Of a DNA stretch of 5,109 bases, positions 1-4,974 are shown one piece after another. The position numbers and the translations under genes are program-made. The number at the start of each line of letters is the position of its first letter. Positions within the stretch are counted from its first letter, which is position 1. This stretch comes from an uncultured Clostridia bacterium. GTDB lineage: Bacteria > Bacillota > Clostridia > Oscillospirales > CAG-272. Under the pieces are notes generated by a model. That model was not told where the DNA came from. It made no database searches and saw nothing but the letters and a program-made list of their open reading frames with translations. Location of the stretch: positions 1 through 5,109 of the forward strand of contig CAMGGT010000092.1 of the NCBI GenBank assembly GCA_946055715.1. The letters are read 5' to 3'.

Positions 1-10
1 CCGGATCCTT

Positions 11-179
11 GCCTCCCTCCGGGAGGGAGGGGGACCACGAAGTGGTGGAAGGAGCAAGCGGGTGCAATAGTAAAGCATGGTGCATTGCACGGTACAATTG
101 TATATCTGTCACTTATGGCCACCGTAGTATGTTCTCCTCATCCACCGCTTCGCGGTCCCCCTTCCCCGCCGGGGAAGGC
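11..179. repeat. Inverted pair of double-hairpin repeats (REPIN/MITE-like)
   Basis: The left arm (11-54) and the reverse complement of the right arm (134-179) are the same repeat. Each arm has a GC-rich hairpin (stems 12-20/22-30 on the left, 160-167/171-178 on the right), then GGGGGACC, then a small hairpin with ACCAC-GAA-GTGGT on the left (34-46) and ACCGC-TTC-GCGGT on the right (144-156). In the first 26 aligned bases the arms differ at six places: two pairs of changes are compensatory within the stem, and the third pair is at the loop. The second hairpin also differs by one compensatory pair. The 79-base core holds a further inverted repeat (GTGCAAT 62-68, ATTGCAC 84-90) and the palindrome TACAATTGTA (93-102). 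There is no transposase gene, so if mobile it would be non-autonomous. Exact ends and target duplications were not identified. Confidence 0.7.
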
Positions 180-202
180 CTTGAAGATAGATCTACGGAA
201 AA

Positions 203-247
203 GGGCTGTCGCAAATTGTTTTTGCATTTGCGACAGCCCCTTTTTCT
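203..247 (+). terminator. Intrinsic terminator, 14-bp stem
   Basis: A perfect 14-bp stem (203-216 with 226-239, arms beginning GGGCTGTCGC) closes a 9-base loop and is followed by CTTTTTCT. The upstream flank is GGAAAA, so the hairpin would also be followed by TTTT on the minus strand and may work in both directions. The gene it serves is not in the window. Confidence 0.8.
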
Positions 248-320
248 CTTTTCTCCCTTGTCTTCATGCGGCACCCCCGTTTTCTCTTTTCGCCCTTCTC
301 TTCATGTGACAGCCGGTTTT
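232..320. repeat. 38-bp tandem repeat, about 2.3 copies
   Basis: Bases 232-269 and 270-307 align without gaps at 32 of 38 positions; a partial third copy follows at 308-320. Each unit starts with GACAGCC or a near match, continues as a pyrimidine tract (TTTTCTCTTTTC) and contains TCTTCATG. The first unit begins in the 3' arm of the preceding terminator hairpin, so the array looks like a local duplication of that terminator's tail. I see no coding function. Confidence 0.65.
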
Positions 321-372
321 GTTTGCCACCACGCGGAACGCCCCAAACACGAAATAGCGGAGATAAGAAGGC

Positions 373-414
373 AAAAAGAGGGCGCGAAATGCCGATTCTC
401 ACGCGCCCTTTTTT
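373..414. terminator. Bidirectional intrinsic terminator
   Basis: GGGCGCG (380-386) pairs with CGCGCCC (402-408). Flanking A residues (373-377) and a T6 run (409-414) extend the stem and supply a U-tract in either direction. The loop is 15 bases. It lies just upstream of the regulator promoter and would block read-through into that gene. Confidence 0.7.
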
Positions 415-434
415 GCTCGCCTCCAACAATTCTC

Positions 435-463
435 TTGCATTTGTCACCAAAATGAGGTATACT
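435..463 (+). promoter_or_regulatory. Sigma-A-type promoter of the Crp/Fnr gene
   Basis: TTGCAT (435-440), a 17-bp spacer and TATACT (458-463) make a near-consensus housekeeping promoter. The start site is predicted near 470, giving a leader of about 47 bases. I see no Crp/Fnr-like palindrome over it, so there is no sequence sign of autoregulation. Confidence 0.75.
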
Positions 464-516
464 GAAAGCAAAGGCAGGCCAAACGGCAGTCTTCATCCGA
501 AAAATGAGGAAAAAAG

Positions 517-1176
517 ATGAAAGAGATCAAACCGGCTGACTCGGTCCTGTTTGCCGACATGAACGAAAACGAGCGTGCGCAAGCCATGGCATTTTTCTCG
601 GCTGAACAGGCGACCTATAAGAAAGGGGACTTTTTGTGGGGGGGTTCCGGAAAAATTCCCTTCTTTGCGCTTGTTTTGCGTGGCACGGTAACCGTCTGTT
701 GCGACGAGGAGGACGGCGGCCGCACCATCATGGCAGTGGTAACGCCGGGCATGGTGTTCGGCGGGTCGCTGGCCTATCTGCGGCGGGAAGCGGATGTCAT
801 TCCCATTGCCGCCACCGACTGCAAAGTGTTGCAACTTCACCCGCAGAACCTCTGGGACTATCCCGACAGCCCTATTGCCCGCAAGGTGCACCGCAACTTC
901 ACCGCCATGCTGGCAAGGCGCACGCTGGAGATGAACACCCGCATACAGATCCTCTCAAAAGTGACCCTGCGGGCAAAGATAGAGGCACTCTTCCGCGCGT
1001 ACGGTGCGCGACCGGACGGCCGCCCCTTCACCCTCCCGTTTGACCGGTCGGCCATGGCCTTCTTTTTGGGGGCAGACCGCAGTGCCCTCTCGCGGGAGTT
1101 GGGGCGCATGCAGGAGCGGGGCGTGCTGGAATATAGAAAGAACCGTTTTGTCTGGAAGCGGGCAGACCGCAACTGA
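517..1176 (+). CDS. Crp/Fnr-family transcriptional regulator
   Basis: This 219-residue protein has the length and layout of the Crp/Fnr family. A cyclic-nucleotide-binding-like beta-roll spans about residues 15-110 (KKGDFLWGG, LVLRGTVTV, PGMVFGGSLAY), a dimerisation helix about 118-147, and a winged helix-turn-helix about 150-213. The recognition helix is DRSALSRELGRM (187-198). Where CRP has R-E-T-V-G-R and FNR has V-E-T-I-S-R, this protein has R188-S189-A-L-S192-R193, so the DNA-contacting Glu is replaced by Ser and its target should differ from TGTGA or TTGAT. Cysteines are only C61, C62 and C102, with no N-terminal cluster, so an FNR-type [4Fe-4S] sensor is unlikely. The cAMP-pocket arginine and GEL motif are not evident, and the ligand is unknown. 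The start follows TGAGGA at 505-510 with a 6-base gap. A G7 run (638-644) covers codons 41-43. It probably regulates the ABC importer downstream. Confidence 0.92.
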   Translation: MKEIKPADSVLFADMNENERAQAMAFFSAEQATYKKGDFLWGGSGKIPFFALVLRGTVTVCCDEEDGGRTIMAVVTPGMVFGGSLAYLRREADVIPIAATDCKVLQLHPQNLWDYPDSPIARKVHRNFTAMLARRTLEMNTRIQILSKVTLRAKIEALFRAYGARPDGRPFTLPFDRSAMAFFLGADRSALSRELGRMQERGVLEYRKNRFVWKRADRN

Positions 1177-1316
1177 CCCTTGGCGCGGCTTTGCTTTTGC
1201 TCTTTCGGGCCACATGGCTTTTCGTAAGGCATCCGACTGTAGGCGTGTTTCTTTGCTGTTGTTGCTTTAAATCACGGTATCTTCTTGTATATGCATATTT
1301 TGCTTCCGTCTGTTTT

Positions 1317-1330
1317 ACACAAATTTGTGT
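1317..1330. promoter_or_regulatory. 14-bp perfect palindrome, possible operator
   Basis: ACACAAATTTGTGT is fully self-complementary. Its centre lies 19 bp upstream of the centre of the next palindrome and about 58 bp upstream of the predicted transcription start. It contains ACAAATTTGT with no loop, so it fits a dimeric protein site better than an RNA hairpin. The binding protein is unknown; the two palindromes do not share a half-site sequence. Confidence 0.45.
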
Positions 1331-1333
1331 TTT

Positions 1334-1351
1334 CTGTTGCATCTGCAACAG
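1334..1351. promoter_or_regulatory. Putative Crp/Fnr-family operator upstream of the ABC importer
   Basis: CTGTTGCATCTGCAACAG has perfect 8-bp arms around a TC centre. Read as TTGC-N4-GCAA it has the half-site spacing of Crp/Fnr-family boxes (FNR is TTGAT-N4-ATCAA) but a different core. It is centred at 1342.5, about 40 bp upstream of the start predicted from the -10 at 1370-1375, the usual place for class II activation. The neighbouring regulator, with its altered recognition helix, is the obvious candidate. That pairing is inferred. Confidence 0.6.
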
Positions 1352-1366
1352 ATTTGCTGTCGCCCG

Positions 1367-1375
1367 TGGTATAGG
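1367..1375 (+). promoter_or_regulatory. Extended -10 of the ABC importer promoter, no -35
   Basis: TGGTATAGG supplies a TGn extension and the -10 hexamer TATAGG (1370-1375). No -35-like hexamer lies 16-18 bp upstream; that position abuts the palindrome at 1334-1351. This suggests an activator-dependent promoter starting near 1382, about 40 bases before the lipoprotein start codon. Confidence 0.5.
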
Positions 1376-1421
1376 ATTTGGATGAAAATATTTTTTTATC
1401 CGAAAGTGAGGCAAAACCATC

Positions 1422-2402
1422 ATGAGATCCGTCAAAAAAGGCATTTGCTTGTTGCTGTGCGCTGTGTTACTGTCCGTCTGTCTTGTCGCCTGCGACTTTG
1501 GCGCCCCCACAGACACCTCCACCATCCGCGTGGGCGGGCTGAAGGGCCCCACCACCATCGGCATGGTCAAACTCATGCAGGACAACGATGCAGGGCTGGC
1601 GCGCAACAGCTATGAATTTTCCGTCAAGGCATCTGCCGATGAGCTGACCCCGTTGCTTTTGCAGGGCAAGATCGACATCATCTCCGTGCCCGCTAACCTG
1701 GCGGCCGTGCTGTATGCCAGAACCGAAGGGCAGATCCGCGTTTTGGCCATCAACACGCTGGGCGTGCAGTACATTGTGGAAAAAGGAGAAGAGACGGTTC
1801 ACTCCTTTGCCGACTTGCGCGGAAAGACCATTTATGCCACCGGCCAGGGGACGGTCAACGAATACAACATGCGCTATCTGCTCTTGCAGAACGGCGTAGA
1901 CCCCGACACGGATGTGACCTTTGTCTGGAAGAGCGAGCCGACCGAAGTGGTTGCCACTATGAAGTCGCTTGATGCGGGCGTGGCCATGCTGCCACAGCCG
2001 GCCGTGACGGCCAGCGGCCTGCGCATTGCGTTGAGCTTGGATGAGGCATGGAACGAACTGGGCAACGGCAGTCACCTTGTCACGGGCGTTACCATTGCAC
2101 GGGCGGCGTTTGTGGAAGAGCATCCCACGCTTGTCACCTCTTTTCTGGAAGAATACAAGGCCTCCATTGAGTATGTCAACGCCCATCCTGACGAGATGGG
2201 CGAGGTGGTGCCCACCTATATCGACACCATCAAAGCCCCTGTGGCCAAAGTGGCCATCCCCTACTGCAACATCAGATACATCGCAGGGGATGACATGAAG
2301 CAGGCACTGGAAAGCTATCTGTCTGTGCTGTATGCACAGAACCCCGTGGCGGTGGGCGGCAGTCTGCCCGGCGCCGATTTCTACTACGGCACTTCAAACT
2401 GA
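1422..2402 (+). CDS. ABC transporter substrate-binding lipoprotein, NitT/TauT (SsuA/THI5-like) type
   Basis: This 326-residue protein should be the extracytoplasmic binding subunit of the importer. The N-terminus has basic residues (MRSVKK), a hydrophobic stretch and the lipobox LVAC, with the lipidated cysteine at C24, so it is tethered to the outer face of the membrane. The mature part has the periplasmic-binding-protein-2 pattern of the NMT1/THI5-like group: TIRVGGLKGPT (34-44), GKIDIISVPANLAAVLY (82-98), FADLRGKTIYATGQGTVNEY (about 129-148, the usual ligand-contact loop) and AMLPQPAVTA (188-197). The start follows GTGAGG (1406-1411). Known ligands of related proteins are nitrate, alkylsulfonates, taurine and thiamine precursors; nothing here selects among them, and no thiamine riboswitch is visible upstream. 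The permease and ATPase genes follow after a terminator. The class is certain, the ligand is not. Confidence 0.92.
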   Translation: MRSVKKGICLLLCAVLLSVCLVACDFGAPTDTSTIRVGGLKGPTTIGMVKLMQDNDAGLARNSYEFSVKASADELTPLLLQGKIDIISVPANLAAVLYARTEGQIRVLAINTLGVQYIVEKGEETVHSFADLRGKTIYATGQGTVNEYNMRYLLLQNGVDPDTDVTFVWKSEPTEVVATMKSLDAGVAMLPQPAVTASGLRIALSLDEAWNELGNGSHLVTGVTIARAAFVEEHPTLVTSFLEEYKASIEYVNAHPDEMGEVVPTYIDTIKAPVAKVAIPYCNIRYIAGDDMKQALESYLSVLYAQNPVAVGGSLPGADFYYGTSN

Positions 2403-2414
2403 TGTCTCTACATG

Positions 2415-2442
2415 CGGCGGGGCGGTTCGCCCCGCCGTTTTT
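2415..2442 (+). terminator. Strong terminator between binding protein and permease
   Basis: CGGCGGGGCG (2415-2424) pairs perfectly with CGCCCCGCCG (2428-2437) around a GTT loop, followed by T5 (2438-2442). It starts 13 bases after the lipoprotein stop codon. No convincing promoter is seen between it and the permease, so permease and ATPase expression probably depends on read-through. A stem-loop here would also protect the 3' end of the binding-protein message. Confidence 0.88.
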
Positions 2443-2526
2443 CCACAGGAAAAGGATGAAAAAAGTGCGGCCGTCGGGTGACTGTTGTCTGCCTGCGGCA
2501 CTCACCAACGCAAAAAAGGAGGGCGT

Positions 2527-3282
2527 ATGAAGCGCACAGAATGGATCAAAAAAGGCCTGGCGGTTCTGCTGGCCCTGCTGGTATGGCAGGGGCTGGCAAT
2601 GTTGCCGCGGCTGTCTGTTTTGCTGGCCTCGCCCGTGGAGGTGCTAGTGCGCATGGGCAAGTTGCTGACAGAGCCCATCTTCTGGCCGACGCTATGGTAT
2701 TCGTTTGTTCGCATTGCGCTGGGCTTTTTTATCGCCCTTGTGCTGGGTGTCGTGCTGGCCATGCTGGCGGGGCGGTTCCGTTTATTTGAGACCCTGCTCT
2801 GGCCCTATATGCTGACCGTCAAATCTGTGCCTGTGGCTTCGTTTGTCATCATCATCCTCATCTTTTTCACCGCAGAAAAGCTTTCAGCCATCATCTCTGC
2901 CCTGATGGTTCTGCCCATCATCTACACCAACACGCTGGCGGGCATTCGTGCCGTTGACCCGCAAATGGACAGAATGGCGCGTAGCTTTTGCCTGTCGCCC
3001 ATGCGGCGGCTTCTGTATGTGCGCCTGCCGCAGATCCGCCCGTATTTTCTCTCCGGGTGCAGCGTGGCACTGGGGCTGTGCTGGAAGTCCGGCATTGCCG
3101 CAGAGCTGATCGGTCAGCCCGTTGGCTCTGTTGGCAACCGCCTGTATCTCTCCAAGATCTATCTGGAGACGGCAGACCTCTTCTGCTGGACATTGCTTGT
3201 TGTGCTGATCAGTTTTCTGTTTGAAAAAGCCGTTGTGCGCGGACTTTCCGCATTGTTTGACAGATGGGAGAAGGTACGATGA
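2527..3282 (+). CDS. ABC transporter permease, NitT/TauT (SsuC/TauC-like) type
   Basis: This is the membrane subunit of the importer, 251 residues, a normal length for SsuC/TauC-like permeases. Hydrophobic segments lie at about 10-27, 57-82, 101-115, 119-140, 173-191 and 218-236. SPVEV (35-39) and TLWYSFVRIALGFFIA (55-70) match the conserved start of the BPD_transp_1 domain. The cytoplasmic loop at about 148-168, ending in RLP, occupies the place of the EAA loop that docks the ATPase, although its canonical EAA residues are degenerate (MARSF). ATG 2527 is chosen because AGGAGG (2517-2522) sits just upstream; an in-frame TTG at 2485 would precede this ribosome site. It comes after the terminator at 2415-2442 and overlaps the ATPase gene by ATGA, implying coupled translation. 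Confidence 0.92.
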   Translation: MKRTEWIKKGLAVLLALLVWQGLAMLPRLSVLLASPVEVLVRMGKLLTEPIFWPTLWYSFVRIALGFFIALVLGVVLAMLAGRFRLFETLLWPYMLTVKSVPVASFVIIILIFFTAEKLSAIISALMVLPIIYTNTLAGIRAVDPQMDRMARSFCLSPMRRLLYVRLPQIRPYFLSGCSVALGLCWKSGIAAELIGQPVGSVGNRLYLSKIYLETADLFCWTLLVVLISFLFEKAVVRGLSALFDRWEKVR

Positions 3283-3881
3283 TCGAATGCCGCGGTATCT
3301 CTAAATCGTTTGAAGAAAAAAGGGTGCTCTCCGATTTTTCCTGTTCGATCCCCGACGGAGAGGTCACCCTGCTGATGGGTCCTTCCGGCAGCGGTAAAAC
3401 CACCCTGCTCTCCCTCCTTTTGAGGGAGCTGACACCCGACAGCGGCACTATTTCCGGAATGCCCGCGCGGGTGGGGGTGGCCTTCCAGCAGGATCTGCTC
3501 TGTCCCCGCCTGTCGGTTGCAGACAACCTGCGACTGGTACTGGGCAAAGCGGCACAGGCAGACCTGCTTTCCGCTTTGGCGGAATTGGGGCTGGAGCAGG
3601 ATGCCGACACCCGTGCCGCCGATCTTTCGGGCGGGATGGCGCGGCGGGTGTCTCTTGCGCGGGCGGTGCTGTTTGACGCGCCGCTGTTGCTGCTGGATGA
3701 GCCCTTCCGCGGACTGGACGAAAAAAACCGCGACCGTGCCGTGGCCTTTATCCTCGCCCACCGGAAAGGGCGCACCCTGCTGTGCGTCACGCACGACCCG
3801 GAAGACAAAGAGCGGCTGGGGGCATCCGGCGTGATCTGCCTTTCTCCCCTCTCGCCCGACCGGGAGGCAGTCGAGGACTGA
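3279..3881 (+). CDS. ABC transporter ATP-binding protein, NitT/TauT type, compact
   Basis: This 200-residue ATPase powers the importer. All nucleotide-binding motifs are intact: Walker A GPSGSGKT (34-41), Q-loop AFQQD (68-72), signature LSGGMARR (116-123), Walker B LLLLDEP (136-142), D-loop GLDE (145-148) and switch histidine H172 in THD. It is clearly shorter than the roughly 240-270 residues usual for SsuB/TauB-like ATPases: the segment between Walker A and the Q-loop is trimmed and the protein ends about 28 residues after the switch histidine, with no regulatory C-terminal domain. ATG 3279 overlaps the permease stop as ATGA and follows GGAGAAGG (3267-3274); an in-frame ATG at 3264 would place this ribosome site inside the gene. 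No U-tract terminator follows directly, so the transcript may run on into the inverted repeat at 3966-4091. Confidence 0.93.
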   Translation: MIECRGISKSFEEKRVLSDFSCSIPDGEVTLLMGPSGSGKTTLLSLLLRELTPDSGTISGMPARVGVAFQQDLLCPRLSVADNLRLVLGKAAQADLLSALAELGLEQDADTRAADLSGGMARRVSLARAVLFDAPLLLLDEPFRGLDEKNRDRAVAFILAHRKGRTLLCVTHDPEDKERLGASGVICLSPLSPDREAVED

Positions 3882-3965
3882 AACCTGCGGGCAATACAAG
3901 GGGTTGCCGAAGACGGTAGATGACAAATGAAAGAATGTTTGGGTGAAAAATGTCGATAGGTTTAC

Positions 3966-4091
3966 GGTAGGGCGGGGGCTTGCTCCCGCCGCAAAAAAGC
4001 AACAGACAATCATTTCGCTTCGTCTTGCCAATTTGTATCAAATTGTGCATGTCAGATAACGAAAACGGCGGAAGCAAGCCCCTGCCCTACC
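3966..4091. repeat. MITE-like element with 26-bp terminal inverted repeats
   Basis: Arms 3966-3991 and 4066-4091 are inverted copies matching at 24 of 26 positions, one mismatch being a G-T pair that can still form in RNA. The outer ends read GGTAGGGC and GCCCTACC. The left arm can also fold alone (GGCGGG 3971-3976 with CCCGCC 3985-3990). The AT-rich core holds a short hairpin, CAATTTG-TAT-CAAATTG (4029-4045). There is no coding capacity, as expected for a non-autonomous element. GTAGGGGCG-type intergenic repeats are, from general recollection, frequent in Oscillospiraceae genomes. CGAT occurs outside both ends (3954-3957 and 4095-4098), too short to claim as a target duplication. It ends 24 bp before the -35 box of the next gene. 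Confidence 0.7.
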
Positions 4092-4115
4092 AAACGATCA
4101 GATATGTGTTGCCCC

Positions 4116-4144
4116 TTGCTTTTTGCGGTGCAATTTGCTATACT
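4116..4144 (+). promoter_or_regulatory. Sigma-A-type promoter of the nuclease-like gene
   Basis: TTGCTT (4116-4121), a 17-bp spacer and TATACT (4139-4144) with an upstream TGC extension form a strong promoter. The predicted start site near 4151 almost coincides with the ATGs at 4153 and 4156, which supports ATG 4177 as the real start codon. A small palindrome, TTGC-GGT-GCAA (4123-4133), lies in the spacer. Confidence 0.78.
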
Positions 4145-4176
4145 GGTGACAAATGATGAGAAGACGGAGGCCAGCC

Positions 4177-4974
4177 ATGGAGGCAAGTATTTCGGTTGCG
4201 CCGGCAGAGGCCGAGCGGTTTGCCCGCATTTGCCGTGGCATTGTCATGCACGGGCGCAGAGAAGCCGGCATCGGCACCCTGTCTGAGCGCACCATGCACG
4301 CCGCCGTCAAGTGTTTTCTGTCAGATGACCCAGCCACCCAGGAGGTTTCTTTTGCCCCCTATGTGGCTGACATCATGCAGACGGACGGTCACATTTTTGA
4401 GATTCAAACGCAGGGGTTTTGGCGACTGAAAGGAAAATTGGATCTGTTTTTGCGAACAAACGATGTCACCGTCGTCTATCCCTATCCCCTCGTCAGATAC
4501 ACCGTGACCCTCTCATCTGACGGGCAGGTGCTGACAGAACGCCGCAAAAGTACTCGACCCGGGCGGGTGCTTGCGGTATTTGAAGAGCTGTATCGCATCA
4601 AGCCCTTTCTGCTCCATCCGCGCCTGAAAGTGCGATTGCTTTTTATGGAGGTGACGGACTACCGCATGCAGCAGGCACCCGCCCCCCGCAAGCGCGGGCG
4701 CGGCAGCACGCGCGTGGAACGCATGCCGGCGGCCCTGCTGGGGGACATCTCACCCACCTGCCCAGCCGACTGGGCGGCACTTTTGCCCGGGGGACTGCCG
4801 CATACCTTTTCGAGTGCCGAGGTGGCCGCGGCAGCGCGGGTGCGCCGCCCCTACGCCCAGACGGCGCTGAATGTGCTGGCCGATCTGGGCGCGGTGACAG
4901 CTGTGGGCAAACAAGGCAATACGATTTTGTACCAAAGGACGGATTCGGCCGGGGACTGTTGCCAAAGCATCTGA
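4177..4974 (+). CDS. Putative PD-(D/E)XK-like protein with winged-helix C-terminus
   Basis: I recognise this 265-residue protein only as a type of uncharacterised protein seen in Clostridia; its function is unknown. Residues 34-103 read as the alpha-beta-beta-beta-alpha-beta core of a PD-(D/E)XK nuclease: helix TLSERTMHAAVK (34-45), strand QEVSF, strand YVADIM with D65, strand HIFEIQT with E75-x-Q77, helix WRLKGKLDLFL (82-92), strand VTVVYPY. The E-x-Q ending recalls CoiA-like members. A basic segment RKRGRGSTRVER (171-182) follows, then FSSAEVAAAARV to QGNTILYQR (about 211-254), which looks like a winged helix with its wing. It may bind and cut, or only bind, nucleic acid. ATG 4177 is chosen for GGAGG (4166-4170) six bases upstream; ATGs at 4153 and 4156 are almost at the transcription start. 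It appears monocistronic. The nuclease reading is inference from the motif pattern. Confidence 0.8.
   Translation: MEASISVAPAEAERFARICRGIVMHGRREAGIGTLSERTMHAAVKCFLSDDPATQEVSFAPYVADIMQTDGHIFEIQTQGFWRLKGKLDLFLRTNDVTVVYPYPLVRYTVTLSSDGQVLTERRKSTRPGRVLAVFEELYRIKPFLLHPRLKVRLLFMEVTDYRMQQAPAPRKRGRGSTRVERMPAALLGDISPTCPADWAALLPGGLPHTFSSAEVAAAARVRRPYAQTALNVLADLGAVTAVGKQGNTILYQRTDSAGDCCQSI

Larger units (their letters stand above)
1..516. other. Gene-free leader region with repeats, two terminators and a promoter
   Basis: No open frame here has a credible ribosome binding site, domain or codon pattern, and the possible frames on both strands run across hairpin repeats and low-complexity pyrimidine tracts. 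The stretch holds an inverted double-hairpin repeat (11-179), a terminator (203-247), a 38-bp tandem repeat (232-320), a second terminator (373-414) and the promoter of the next gene (435-463). The gene whose transcript ends at 203-247 would lie left of the window. Bases 321-372 show nothing I can name. Confidence 0.7.

Noticed and set aside
232..320. CRISPR-like array
   Set aside because: The units are contiguous 38-bp imperfect tandem copies without spacers and no cas genes are present.
9..455. Open frame of 148 codons across the left repeat region
   Set aside because: It runs through hairpin repeats, both terminators and a pyrimidine-rich tandem repeat, and gives a low-complexity product with no ribosome site.
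517..1176. Regulator as a true oxygen-sensing FNR
   Set aside because: The N-terminal cysteine cluster needed for the [4Fe-4S] centre is absent; only C61, C62 and C102 are present.
1177..1225. Terminator directly after the regulator gene
   Set aside because: Only a four-pair stem (GCCA/TGGC near 1209-1218) is available, with a two-base loop, so it is not stable enough to call.
1177..1421. Thiamine or other riboswitch ahead of the THI5-like binding protein
   Set aside because: The predicted leader is only about 40 bases, and I see no conserved riboswitch core or leader terminator.
1467..2186. Minus-strand open frame (239 codons) opposite the binding-protein gene
   Set aside because: The plus strand encodes an unmistakable lipoprotein binding protein; the antisense frame has no ribosome site or domain and is a shadow.
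3882..3910. Hairpin GGCAA/TTGCC (3890-3894, 3904-3908) as the importer operon terminator
   Set aside because: The stem is only five pairs and no U-tract follows.
3159..4031. Long minus-strand open frame (290 codons) opposite the ATPase gene and the permease end
   Set aside because: It is antisense to genes with clear ABC transporter motifs, has no recognisable domain, and follows from the GC-rich codon usage of the plus-strand genes.
4153..4176. Upstream in-frame starts for the nuclease-like protein
   Set aside because: ATGs at 4153 and 4156 fall at the predicted transcription start and have no ribosome site, while ATG 4177 has GGAGG at ideal spacing.
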